From NCBI RefSeq assembly GCF_013304445.1, contig NZ_JAAITA010000015.1, positions 1 to 64,000 of the forward strand: a DNA stretch of 64,000 bases. Direction: 5' to 3'. Positions within the stretch are counted from its first letter, which is position 1. Each line of letters starts with the position of its first letter. Source of the DNA: Blautia hansenii (GTDB taxonomy: Bacteria; Bacillota; Clostridia; Lachnospirales; Lachnospiraceae). Of this stretch, positions 50,928 to 59,694 are shown piece by piece. Made by a program: the position numbers and the translations under genes. A model generated the notes under the pieces. It was given only the letters and a program-made list of their open reading frames with translations. It had not been told where the DNA came from and did not search any database.

Positions 50928-50954
50928 CTTACAGTTTTGTAATTCTTTTTGTAA
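50928..50954 (-). promoter_or_regulatory. Candidate response-regulator boxes before the ABC operon
   Basis: On the plus strand CTTACA (50928-50933), four bases, TGTAAT (50938-50943), then TGTAA again at 50950-50954. The same TTACA-N4-TGTAA unit occurs before bceAB at 38008. A possible -10 (TATTAT) lies downstream in minus sense, near 50889-50894. Confidence 0.55.
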
Positions 50955-51524
50955 TTATCCGCGAATAAAGTTTGTTTTGATTTTTTCTTCCGGCTTGGGT
51001 GCTTCTATTCCCGCTTTTTTTCCGGCCTCAATGCATTTCAGTGTCCATGCCATATTTTTTCCCAGCACACGCATAATCTGCAGTCCTTCTTCATCCTGTT
51101 TTACCTCTTCCGGTGTATTTCCATGCACCATATTCCAGTAATTGGAGGAGATAATTGGCATCTGATGAAAGGCAAAATATTTTGTCAGAACATCTAAGGT
51201 CGCGGTTGTGCCGGCTCTTCTGGCAGAAGCTACGGCAGCAGCCGGTTTATACAGCATATCCTTTCCTGCCAGGGAACACAACTTATCCATGAATTCTATA
51301 ATCTGCCCTGTGGGAGAAGCCCAGTATACCGGAGAACCTACAATAATACCATCTGCTTCTTTCAGCTTCAGAGCAGCTTCCTTTACCAGCTCTTTATCCG
51401 GATTTCCTGCCTGAAAAATTTCTGTCTCAATACCATTTTCCTTTAATGCCTCTGCAACTGTACTTAAAGCTGTAAAGGTACAGCCTGCCTTTCTGGGACT
51501 TCCATTTAATAACAATACTTTCAT
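50955..51524 (-). CDS. Flavodoxin-like NADPH-dependent FMN reductase
   Basis: A 189-residue flavoprotein of the FMN reductase/iron-sulfur flavoprotein-like group. The FMN phosphate loop is LLNGSPRKAGCTFTAL (about 4-19) and the isoalloxazine loop is IIVGSPVYWASPTGQIIEFMDKL. It presumably moves electrons from NAD(P)H to quinones or an iron-sulfur protein in the cytoplasm. AAAGGAATG precedes the ATG. It lies between the HelD-like gene and the ABC operon, 51 bases from the former, and may be cotranscribed with it. Confidence 0.9.
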   Translation of the reverse strand: MKVLLLNGSPRKAGCTFTALSTVAEALKENGIETEIFQAGNPDKELVKEAALKLKEADGIIVGSPVYWASPTGQIIEFMDKLCSLAGKDMLYKPAAAVASARRAGTTATLDVLTKYFAFHQMPIISSNYWNMVHGNTPEEVKQDEEGLQIMRVLGKNMAWTLKCIEAGKKAGIEAPKPEEKIKTNFIRG

Positions 51525-51575
51525 ATTATTTTCATTCCTTTCTCCATAACTTTTAAATTTCTATCTTATTATACT

Positions 51576-53639
51576 CTAAGAACGGCTTTTCAGCAATTCC
51601 GTCTGTTCATTTTCTCCCAGCAGATACAACTCATGCAAAGCTCTGGTAATAGCCACATACAGCAGTTTGGCTTCCTTTACATTCATTTCGTATCGCAATG
51701 TATCCGGCTGCCATAAAACTACGGCGTCAAATTCCAATCCTTTTGTCAGCGTAACCGGAAGTACCATAATTCCATTATGAAAGCCCTCTTCCTGTTCTGT
51801 CTGCAGAACTTTCCGTACAGTCTCTGTATCCTTTTCATCTCTGCAGATGACAGCAATCGTTTCAAAGCCTTTCTGCTGTATGTTTTCCAGCAATGCTTTC
51901 AGTTGTTTTCCAATGTCTTTTCTTTGCTGCATTTGAACGCAGACCGGATTTCCATGGCGGATAACCGGCTGTATTTTATAATTCCCAAGAGAGGCTTTTT
52001 CCAAGACTCTTCCTGCGTACTGGGAAATTTCAATGGTGTTTCGGTAACTCTTAGCCAGCAGATAAAAACTATCCCTGTCATCTCTTAGAAGAATCTTTTT
52101 CAAATCTTCCCAGTCATTTAAACCTGTCTCATACCGAATATTCTGAGATACGTCTCCCATAATGGTAAAATAACAGCGGGGAAGCACCTGACGAAGTACA
52201 TAGTATACCGTCTCTCCAAAGTCCTGGGCTTCGTCCAGAATTATCTGACTGAATTCATCCGTCTCTTTTTTCAGAAAAATTCTCTTTCGGATAAGACACA
52301 GCGCCGCTGTATCATACAAATCCATCTGCCCCTTTTCCACATGCGCTATGGTTTCCTTATACCCGCCTTCAAATTTATGTGTTTCATCGCCTGCCTGTTC
52401 CAGTTCTTCCAGAAACGTTCTGTATATCTGTATTTCTGTCCACTTATTTTTAGAAGAACAAAAATAATTCCGGTACGCTTTCTGCTTTTCTTTGCGAAAT
52501 CCCTCTTCCTTTTCCGTACACAAAAACTGAATTCGCTGACGGGTTCGCTGGTTCAACAGCTTCTCTAACTGAAACAGGGACAGCTCCGGGTTTCGGCTTC
52601 TGGTATCCTGCATATTCTCTTGAGACAGTATCACACCTAATTCCCGGTCCCGAATATCCTGTAAATTCAAATGTTTCTCTATCCACTTTTTCAAAAAGCA
52701 TTCCAGTGCATATACAAAATCCAGTCTGCTTTTTTTGCAGGCCTTGGTGTCTTCTTCTATGATGCTGAACTTTTTCTTCCAGGACTTTTCCATGAGGTAA
52801 GGAAGGAACACGTCCATCCTCATCTGACGCACATGGTTCACGTCCAGTTCCGGCAAACCGCTGCTGATATAGTTCAAAAGCATATCGCTGCTTCCCACAA
52901 TACAAAATTCCGATGGCTTATATACCTCTTCATAGTTATACAGAATATAAGAAATCCTGTGAAGTGCCACTGTGGTTTTCCCACTGCCTGCCACGCCCTG
53001 TACAATCATGTTTTTATATGGCGTAGCACGGATAATTTCATTTTGTTCTTTCTGAATGGTTGCAATGATGTCTCCCAGCACGGCTTCCTTATGCTGAGAA
53101 AGATATTTTACCAAAAGTTCATCACTGGCCGCTGTATCATTGTCATAAAATCCCAGCAGCTTCTCTCCCTGCAAATCATAAGTTCTCTTTTTGAAAAGCC
53201 GGATGTTTACAGGCTCACTCCCCGGTACTTCATAACTGCCTTTTCCCAGTTCATTTTCATAATAAACACTGGAAACCGGGGCTCTCCAGTCTACAATCAT
53301 TACCTCATTGGAATTTCGTGTAACACCGTTTTTTCCGATATAACGGCTTTCTGTCACACCATAAGATTCGTCATCATAGTCAATTCTGCCAAAGTATGCC
53401 TTGTTCAGCGCTGCCCTGTTTTTCCGCAGAGAATTCTGTATGTGCTCCAGAATATTTTTCTCCGCTTCCAGCAGACCAAAGGAGTCACCCTCCCCTTTCT
53501 TCACAGCCTGAAAAAGTTGTGTCACTTCTTTTTTACTGACCGCTTCTTTTTCTTCATACTCCCGAATGTTTTCCCGGATGATTTCCAGACACGACAATAG
53601 ACGCTGTTGTTCTAACAGCATATCCTGATTTTTTTCCAT
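51576..53639 (-). CDS. HelD-like UvrD-family helicase
   Basis: A 687-residue superfamily 1 helicase of the HelD/helicase IV type. ATG 53639 (MEKNQDMLLEQQ) follows GAGGGAAAG. The first 100 residues form a coiled coil like the HelD arm that enters RNA polymerase. ATPase motifs are VQGVAGSGKTTVALHRISYIL (Walker A), ILDEAQDFGETVYYVLRQ (Walker B), YRNTIEISQYAGRVL and VTLTKGLEFDAVVLWQP, with LYVAITRALHELYL near the end. Family proteins recycle stalled RNA polymerase and can confer rifamycin tolerance. Confidence 0.9.
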   Translation of the reverse strand: MEKNQDMLLEQQRLLSCLEIIRENIREYEEKEAVSKKEVTQLFQAVKKGEGDSFGLLEAEKNILEHIQNSLRKNRAALNKAYFGRIDYDDESYGVTESRYIGKNGVTRNSNEVMIVDWRAPVSSVYYENELGKGSYEVPGSEPVNIRLFKKRTYDLQGEKLLGFYDNDTAASDELLVKYLSQHKEAVLGDIIATIQKEQNEIIRATPYKNMIVQGVAGSGKTTVALHRISYILYNYEEVYKPSEFCIVGSSDMLLNYISSGLPELDVNHVRQMRMDVFLPYLMEKSWKKKFSIIEEDTKACKKSRLDFVYALECFLKKWIEKHLNLQDIRDRELGVILSQENMQDTRSRNPELSLFQLEKLLNQRTRQRIQFLCTEKEEGFRKEKQKAYRNYFCSSKNKWTEIQIYRTFLEELEQAGDETHKFEGGYKETIAHVEKGQMDLYDTAALCLIRKRIFLKKETDEFSQIILDEAQDFGETVYYVLRQVLPRCYFTIMGDVSQNIRYETGLNDWEDLKKILLRDDRDSFYLLAKSYRNTIEISQYAGRVLEKASLGNYKIQPVIRHGNPVCVQMQQRKDIGKQLKALLENIQQKGFETIAVICRDEKDTETVRKVLQTEQEEGFHNGIMVLPVTLTKGLEFDAVVLWQPDTLRYEMNVKEAKLLYVAITRALHELYLLGENEQTELLKSRS

Positions 53640-53735
53640 TTTCTTTCCCTCACTATTCGCAAATTTCACTCTAAAATCTGACTCGGACACCGTTTTCTCA
53701 AATTTTACAGCATCCTCCAGTTTAGGCGGTTTACC

Positions 53736-53741
53736 ATTATA
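53736..53741 (-). promoter_or_regulatory. Extended -10 promoter of the HelD-like gene
   Basis: TATAAT on the minus strand (53736-53741) with TG one base upstream (TGC-TATAAT), 96 bases before the start codon. No good -35 is seen. Confidence 0.55.
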
Positions 53742-53784
53742 GCACAGGATTGAAAAAAATACCAGAAGTTTTATCCTCTCTTTG

Positions 53785-55023
53785 TCAAGCTTCAGCCAAG
53801 GGCAGCATAATGTGAAAACAGCTTCCTAAAATACCGCTTCTATCTTTGACGCAAATGGTGCCCCCCTGCTGTTCCAGAATCTGCCTGGCCAAATAAAGAC
53901 CTACGCCTGCACCATCACGTTCCATTTCTCTCGCTTCCTCACCACGATAAAACCTCTGAAAAATCTTGTTTCTGTCCTTTCTCGGAATTCCAATTCCCTC
54001 ATCGAATACTTCAATGAGTACATAAGAGGTCAGCTTCCGCATGCGTATTTCTACTTTCTTCCCTGGCTTTGAATACTTAATGGCATTGTCCAGAACGTTA
54101 ATCATGGCCTCCTGGGTCCAGCGAAAATCATGATTTGAATAACAGTCCTCCAGTTCTGCCGAAAGTTCTATGTTTTTATCTACAGCCTTCATAATCACCG
54201 TATTGACTGCTCCAAGAATGGTTTTCTTCAGACTTCTCACCTGCGGCTCCAAATGAATCATGCTGCCTTCCAGCCTGGACATATTCAGCAGCAGTTCCAT
54301 GAGTTTTCCCAGGTTCTCCAATTCCTGCTTTCCCTGTATGTAAAACTCCTTCCCCTCTTCTTCTGTAAGTGTATCATCCTCCATCATTTCATAGCATACT
54401 CTGAAAGCTGCAAAAGGAGTTTTCAACTGATGGGAAATATCCGTAATCAGGGCTTTTGTACTGCTCTCTTCCTGTTCCAGGCGCTCCTTCATATTTTCTA
54501 TGTAAGTTCCCAGCTTTTCTTCTTTCTCTCTTAAGCCCCACAAATAATCTGACTGGATGTTCAAAAGTTCTGCGGTATCAAAATTTCCATCCATAAAGCG
54601 TTCCATACTGTCTTCCAATACTTTTATCTGCGCCCGTTCCAGATTTTCTTCTGTTTTTGCTCTTTTTCTGATAAAAAACACCGCACCTGCAAAAATCCCT
54701 GCAATTATCAGTATCTCCGAAGCAAACAAAAGCAAAATTTCTTTGCTTTCCTTTGCAGAGAAAAAATAGTATCCGTATTTTTCCTGCAGTTCTTTCTGTT
54801 TTTCTCGATCCGCCTGTTTGGTATCGGCAGTATTCTTTGCTTCTCTGATTTCTATCCAGACACCTTCTGACCATGGATACCGCAAAGCCAGTTGTGCTGC
54901 CTGCCTGTTCCTCTCCTCATAACGATACACCAGATAAACCGAAGACAGCAATAAAATTCCTGCCATCACACACCCAAGCACTGCGGCCATGCTTTTTATT
55001 TCTTTGTTACCGTGTCTGTCCAT
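53785..55023 (-). CDS. Sensor histidine kinase
   Basis: A 412-residue kinase with membrane segments at about 12-33 and 98-118, an outer domain of about 60 residues and a linker/coiled coil. H box ALITDISHQLKTPFAAFRVCYEMM, N box MINVLDNAIKYSKPG, G1 VFDEGIGIPRKDR, F box IFQRFYRGEEAR and G2 GAGVGLYLARQILEQQGG are intact. It overlaps the regulator gene by 28 bases. The nearest candidate target is the ABC operon at 47709-50845. Confidence 0.93.
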   Translation of the reverse strand: MDRHGNKEIKSMAAVLGCVMAGILLLSSVYLVYRYEERNRQAAQLALRYPWSEGVWIEIREAKNTADTKQADREKQKELQEKYGYYFFSAKESKEILLLFASEILIIAGIFAGAVFFIRKRAKTEENLERAQIKVLEDSMERFMDGNFDTAELLNIQSDYLWGLREKEEKLGTYIENMKERLEQEESSTKALITDISHQLKTPFAAFRVCYEMMEDDTLTEEEGKEFYIQGKQELENLGKLMELLLNMSRLEGSMIHLEPQVRSLKKTILGAVNTVIMKAVDKNIELSAELEDCYSNHDFRWTQEAMINVLDNAIKYSKPGKKVEIRMRKLTSYVLIEVFDEGIGIPRKDRNKIFQRFYRGEEAREMERDGAGVGLYLARQILEQQGGTICVKDRSGILGSCFHIMLPLAEA

Positions 55024-55670
55024 ATGTATCCCAATCCCCTTACATTTTCTATGGCATTGGTATGCAGTTTGCTTTTCAGCCGGCTAATATTAACGGTCAC
55101 CGTATTTTCGTCTACAAACTGTCCCTCTCTGTCCCATACCATTTCCAGTATCTGCTCCTTTGTCATAACGGTCCCTGCGTGTTCCATCAGACAAATTAAA
55201 AGCTGCAGCTCTTTCTTACTCAATATTACAGGCTCTTTCTGCCTGTATACCTGCATAGTAAGACAATTCACTTCGATGCCATCCGAAAGCAAAATCTGTC
55301 CCTCTTGCTGCCCGGCTCTGCGCATTAATGCATTTACTTTGGAAATCAATACCAAAAGACTAAAAGGTTTTGTCATATAGTCATCTGCACCACAGTCATA
55401 TCCATTGACAATGTCCACTTCCTGGTCCAGGGCAGTAAGAAAAATAATAAAAACTTCGCTTTTTTGTCTTACCTCTCTGCAAAAATCCATTCCACTGCCA
55501 TCGGAAAGCGTAATATCGCTAATAACCAAATCTATGCTCCCTTTCTGAAACAGCGCTTTTGCTTCTTTGAGAGAAAAAGCGGACAAAACTTCGTATCCTT
55601 CCTTTTCCAGTTTCAGAGAAATTCCCCTATTTAAGGCTTTATCATCTTCCAGTAATAATATTCGTTTCAT
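54996..55670 (-). CDS. OmpR-family response regulator
   Basis: A 224-residue regulator. The receiver has LLLEDDKALNRGISLKLEKEGY, phosphoacceptor D in LVISDITLSDGSGMDF, and GADDYMTKPFSLLVLISKVNALMRR. The winged helix is at about 130-222 (ILEMVWDREGQFVDENTVTVNISRLKSKL). ATG 55670 is preferred over an upstream GTG because AGGAG then lies about eight bases upstream. It forms a pair with the kinase at 53785. Confidence 0.94.
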   Translation of the reverse strand: MKRILLLEDDKALNRGISLKLEKEGYEVLSAFSLKEAKALFQKGSIDLVISDITLSDGSGMDFCREVRQKSEVFIIFLTALDQEVDIVNGYDCGADDYMTKPFSLLVLISKVNALMRRAGQQEGQILLSDGIEVNCLTMQVYRQKEPVILSKKELQLLICLMEHAGTVMTKEQILEMVWDREGQFVDENTVTVNISRLKSKLHTNAIENVRGLGYIWTDTVTKK

Positions 55671-55710
55671 CGTCTGCACTCCTAAAACAGATATGATATA
55701 GACAAAGGTA

Positions 55711-55763
55711 CGGCTGCCGCATTAAGTACCTGTCAAGAATATTCCTGCTTCATGCAGCAGCCG
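55711..55763. other. Inverted repeats between trpB2 and the regulator gene
   Basis: CGGCTGC (55711-55717) faces GCAGCCG (55757-55763), and AGGTAC (about 55706-55711) faces GTACCT (about 55726-55731). No T run follows on either strand. It may be a weak terminator for the trpB2 transcript or an operator; no other feature is seen in this 128-base gap. Confidence 0.3.
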
Positions 55764-55798
55764 CAACTCCTTTTAAGATATGTTCAGAACTTTGTCAT

Positions 55799-57190
55799 TT
55801 AAAATTCATTCCCCGGAAATCTGGGAATTCCTGCAAATCCCTGTTCCAAATCTTTCTCTGTGGGAATATAATCTGTCATCTGCCCATTGTTGAATTTTTC
55901 ATATGCGTACATATCAAAATATCCAGTTCCGGTCAATCCGAAAACGATGGTTTTTTCTTCTCCAGTCTCTTTGCACCGAATTGCTTCGTCTAAAGCCACA
56001 CGAATTGCATGTGCGCTTTCCGGCGCAGGCAGAATTCCTTCTATTCTTGCAAACTGCTCTGCAGCCTCAAATACAGATGTCTGTTCTACCGCCCGGGCTT
56101 CCATCAGGCCATCATGATACAGCTGAGATAAAATGGAACTCATGCCGTGATAGCGAAGTCCCCCTGCATGATTGGCAGAAGGAATAAAATTATTGCCCAA
56201 TGTATACATTTTCTGCAAAGGCGTAACCATACCTGTATCACAAAAATCATAGGCAAACTTTCCTCGGGTAAGGCTCGGACAGGAAGCAGGTTCCACTGCA
56301 ATAATCTGATAATCCTTTTCTCCTCTTAATTTTTCTCCCACAAACGGAGAAATCAGACCTCCCAGATTAGAACCACCTCCGGCACAACCAATAATGATAT
56401 CTGGTTGGATATCATATTTTTCTAAAGCTGTTTTTGTCTCCAGTCCAATCACTGTCTGATGCAATAACACCTGATTTAACACACTTCCCAAAACATAGCG
56501 GTAGCCTTCCTGCTGTACAGCCCTCTCCACAGCCTCTGAAATGGCACAGCCAAGACTTCCCGATGTGCCTGGGTGTTCCCTCAAAATTTTTCTTCCTACC
56601 TCTGTCGTATCTGAAGGCGATGGTGTGACTGCAGCACCATAAGTCCTCATTACCTCTCTTCGGAATGGTTTTTGTTCATAAGAACATTTTACCATATATA
56701 CCTGGCAGTCCAATCCAAGATAGGCGCAGGCCATAGACAGTGCAGTCCCCCACTGTCCTGCTCCGGTTTCTGTAGTAACCCCTTTCAATCCCTGCTCTTT
56801 TGCGTAATAAGCCTGTGCAATCGCAGAGTTCAGTTTGTGACTTCCACTGGTATTATTTCCCTCAAACTTATAATAAATTTTAGCCGGCGTCTGCAGCTTT
56901 TCTTCCAGACAATACGCCCGAACTAGCGGGGAGGGACGATACATTTTATAAAAGTTTCTGATTTCTTCCGGTATTTCTATAAAAGGAGTTGTGGTGTCAA
57001 GCTCCTGTTTTACCAGTTCCTCACAAAAAATCTGTCCCAATTCTGCCTCCGTCATAGGCTGATAAGTCTTAGGATTTAACAGAGGCGCTGGTTTGTTTTT
57101 CATATCCGCCCGGACATTATACCATTCTTTTGGCATCTCACTTTCTTCCAGATAAATTTTATAGGGAATTTCCTTTTTTATATTCGACAT
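55799..57190 (-). CDS. TrpB2-type tryptophan synthase beta-like protein
   Basis: A 463-residue PLP enzyme of the long TrpB2 class. The PLP lysine is in FEGNNTSGSHKLNSA, followed by TETGAGQWGTALSMACAYLG, the phosphate-binding GCAGGGSNLGG and SAHAIRVALDEA. The long N-terminal part with EIPEEIRNFYKMYRPSPLVRA is characteristic. TrpB2 can make tryptophan from indole and serine, usually without TrpA. No other trp gene is in the window, so indole salvage is more likely than full synthesis. AGGAGA precedes the ATG. Confidence 0.93.
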   Translation of the reverse strand: MSNIKKEIPYKIYLEESEMPKEWYNVRADMKNKPAPLLNPKTYQPMTEAELGQIFCEELVKQELDTTTPFIEIPEEIRNFYKMYRPSPLVRAYCLEEKLQTPAKIYYKFEGNNTSGSHKLNSAIAQAYYAKEQGLKGVTTETGAGQWGTALSMACAYLGLDCQVYMVKCSYEQKPFRREVMRTYGAAVTPSPSDTTEVGRKILREHPGTSGSLGCAISEAVERAVQQEGYRYVLGSVLNQVLLHQTVIGLETKTALEKYDIQPDIIIGCAGGGSNLGGLISPFVGEKLRGEKDYQIIAVEPASCPSLTRGKFAYDFCDTGMVTPLQKMYTLGNNFIPSANHAGGLRYHGMSSILSQLYHDGLMEARAVEQTSVFEAAEQFARIEGILPAPESAHAIRVALDEAIRCKETGEEKTIVFGLTGTGYFDMYAYEKFNNGQMTDYIPTEKDLEQGFAGIPRFPGNEF

Positions 57191-57214
57191 AGGCTTTCTC
57201 CTGTATTTCTATGG

Positions 57215-58108
57215 TTATTTTTTATATACGGTTATCGTGTAATTTTGATGGAATACGTCTCCCGCTTCTACAGAGACAATATCTGGTTTCTCTGAAATGT
57301 CTCCTTCAAAACCGTAATCATCACATCTTCCTCTCCATGGTTCCAGGCAAATATAAGGTGCGCCCGGAAGACTCCAGATACCAAAATTCGTAAATCCTTC
57401 ACATTCCATAAGAATATATGGAGTACCATCCGGATACGCAATCCCTGCAAGCGTAATCTGAGAACCATCAAAAATCAAAGCATCTTTATCAAACATATGC
57501 TCCGTAATCGCACATCCGCTGTAAGCACCGTATGTATCTAAAGGCAGCCTGTAAGTTTTTTCCCCATCTGCATTGCACGAATCTCCATAGACAAGGCGGT
57601 ATTCCAGTGCTTCTTTTCTGTTGAAGAGAAGCTTATATTCTGTCTGCCGGGTATCCTCCAAAATCGGCACATTAAATCCCGGGTGCCCTCCTATAGTAAA
57701 GTACATCTTTTCTTCATTGTTGTTTTCTACGTCCCAGACAACCTCCAACGTTCTTTCTGTCAGCCGATAAGTCACATTTAAAACAAAAGAAAATGGAAAA
57801 TAAGCTCTGGTAGCTTCATCATCTCTCAAAGAAAATGTCAAAAGATTATCTTCCTGTTTTATACATATAAACTCTGAATCTTTTGCAAAGCCATGTAGGT
57901 CTGTATCAAAGCGCCTTCCGTTGTAATAGCAGCAATTTTTATAATGACGCCCTACATTGGGAAATAAAAGAGGCGAATGGCGTTTCCAGAACTTTTCATC
58001 TCCATACCATAAAACTTCTTTGTTCATTTCCTTATCAAAAAGACTCTGTAACTCTGCTCCTTTTGAGGAAACTACAATTTTTAAATACTGGTTCTCTATC
58101 TTGTACAT
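57215..58108 (-). CDS. LacX-like aldose 1-epimerase family protein
   Basis: A 297-residue galactose mutarotase-like beta protein. ATG 58108 (MYKIENQYLKIVVSSKGAELQSL) follows AAGGGAG. PLLFPNVGRHYKN, the histidine in TIGGHPGFNVPI and the glutamate in ICLEPWRGRCDDYGFEG match the LacX subgroup. It probably interconverts sugar anomers. It lies 24 bases from trpB2 and 118 bases after the AraM gene, on one strand with a LacI regulator, which fits a sugar-responsive operon. Confidence 0.88.
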   Translation of the reverse strand: MYKIENQYLKIVVSSKGAELQSLFDKEMNKEVLWYGDEKFWKRHSPLLFPNVGRHYKNCCYYNGRRFDTDLHGFAKDSEFICIKQEDNLLTFSLRDDEATRAYFPFSFVLNVTYRLTERTLEVVWDVENNNEEKMYFTIGGHPGFNVPILEDTRQTEYKLLFNRKEALEYRLVYGDSCNADGEKTYRLPLDTYGAYSGCAITEHMFDKDALIFDGSQITLAGIAYPDGTPYILMECEGFTNFGIWSLPGAPYICLEPWRGRCDDYGFEGDISEKPDIVSVEAGDVFHQNYTITVYKK

Positions 58109-58226
58109 TGTAAAAACTCCCTTTCCCAGATACCAAGTCTGTAATCTTTTCACTTTTTTATAGTTTATCACAGCCGGACAAGGGATACAAGAAAGTCTTT
58201 AAAAGGCTCTGCAATTTCAGACAATA

Positions 58227-59567
58227 TCATCTGTAAAACTCTTCTTCCAGGATTTCACTGCATGTTTTCTGTAAACTGAAATCAAACAAAATCTGCAGCA
58301 GTCCAAAACGATTCCTCAAATCTTTTGCAAAATAAATCCCCTTTTTAAAAGTTTCCAAAGACACTTGGATTTCTGCCGGAGAACTGGGTGCTCCCATCGA
58401 TTTTAAAATCTGTGCAACCGTCTTTGCAGAAGGAAGATTTTCCAGAACAGACCCGATTTCTTCCTGTTTTTCTTCCCACACGCTTCGTCTTCTCAGAACC
58501 TCATTATCCGCATTTTTCCCAACCTCCTGTTCCAGCTTTAGAACTTCCGGCGCTGCCGGACCATAGGCCTCCTCAATTTCTTCTGCCCACTTTTTATACG
58601 AAAAAGCTGATACTTGCTGCGAAAGCCCCATGTTTTTCTTCTCTTTCAGTATTTCATATAACCGCAGGGCAGCCACTGTTGCCACTCCTACTTTTGTTCC
58701 GTGCAAAGGGTCAGATTGGTGTCTCAGCAAAAACATCATTTCCCAATAGTGAGACATATGATGTTCACTTCCTGAAGCCGGACGGGAATTTCCAATATAG
58801 CTCATTGCAATACCGCTTAAAACCAGTCCTTCCATAAGAGCAGCTACTGCATTCTTCTCTCTCTTTGCTGCTGCCTCGGCATTTTCTGTTACTTTCTCTA
58901 TCGATTTTCGAACTAATGCTGTCACTTCCGGACAAAGATACTCCTCATTTATTTCATGAGCCAGCTGCCAATCTGCCAAACATACATATTTCCCAATAAT
59001 GTCCCCGACGCCTGCAGCAAGCATATGCATGGGTGCTTCACAAAGTACCTGTAAATCTCCGATAATCACTCTGGCCGGTCTTGCTGTATAAGTTGTTTTT
59101 AAATGACGGATAATCAGTGGAGAGACATTTGAGGCATACCCATCCATAGAAGGAGCTGTTCCCACAACATAATAATCTATTTTCATTTTATAACTGACGT
59201 ACCTGCACAAATCATTAATCGTTCCGCTTCCTACAGCTATGATTAAATCACAGTCCTGAGGTACCTGTGTAAAAAGGTAAATCAAGGCCTGTTCATCCGG
59301 CACCAGTTCCGGCTCATGATAAAGAACCTTGCTAAAGTTGTATCCTGCTTTTGTAAGTTCCTCATACACCCGGAAACCGGCGGCTTTTTCCGTATGCTCG
59401 TCACATACCACACACAATTTTTTATAGGAATGACGACTTAAAATCCCCGGCAGGCGGCAAATTGCATTCTCCTCAATAAGAATTTCCTCAATATCACAAA
59501 AATGTGTTCTTCCACAGCTGCATTCAATTTCTTTTTGCAAATAAGCCTTCCAATCTGTTTTTTCCAT
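58227..59567 (-). CDS. araM: sn-glycerol-1-phosphate dehydrogenase (AraM/EgsA-like)
   Basis: A 446-residue metal-dependent dehydrogenase. VVCDEHTEKAAG opens the NAD domain, IAVGSGTINDLCRYVSYKM binds the cofactor, GTAPSMDGYASNVSPLI is typical of glycerol-1-phosphate dehydrogenases, and metal ligands are in AAGVGDIIGKYVCLADW, SGSEHHMSHYWEM and LHGTKVGVATV. In Bacillus, AraM makes glycerol-1-phosphate for archaeal-type ether lipid-like heptaprenylglyceryl compounds; in other bacteria it accompanies arabinose genes. AAAGGA precedes the ATG. Confidence 0.92.
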   Translation of the reverse strand: MEKTDWKAYLQKEIECSCGRTHFCDIEEILIEENAICRLPGILSRHSYKKLCVVCDEHTEKAAGFRVYEELTKAGYNFSKVLYHEPELVPDEQALIYLFTQVPQDCDLIIAVGSGTINDLCRYVSYKMKIDYYVVGTAPSMDGYASNVSPLIIRHLKTTYTARPARVIIGDLQVLCEAPMHMLAAGVGDIIGKYVCLADWQLAHEINEEYLCPEVTALVRKSIEKVTENAEAAAKREKNAVAALMEGLVLSGIAMSYIGNSRPASGSEHHMSHYWEMMFLLRHQSDPLHGTKVGVATVAALRLYEILKEKKNMGLSQQVSAFSYKKWAEEIEEAYGPAAPEVLKLEQEVGKNADNEVLRRRSVWEEKQEEIGSVLENLPSAKTVAQILKSMGAPSSPAEIQVSLETFKKGIYFAKDLRNRFGLLQILFDFSLQKTCSEILEEEFYR

Positions 59568-59624
59568 ATCTTTCTGTCCTTTCTCTGCTTCAATGGCATG
59601 AATTCTAACAGCAGAGTAGCATAA

Positions 59625-59694
59625 AAGATACTCATGGTCAAATTGGATGTCAAAATATTAATCCGTTCTATTATTAATATTTTAAAATATTAAT
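59625..59694 (-). promoter_or_regulatory. araM promoter with AT-rich palindromic operator
   Basis: On the minus strand TTGACA (59648-59653), 17 bases, TATCTT (59625-59630). Just upstream lies a perfect 22-base palindrome at 59673-59694 with half-site ATTAATATTTT, and the same half-site recurs at 59652-59662 touching the -35. It is a candidate site for the LacI-type protein coded next to it. Confidence 0.6.

Noticed and set aside
53640-53690. N-terminal extension of the HelD-like protein from a GTG start
   Set aside because: No ribosome site there, while ATG 53639 has one and begins the typical coiled coil.
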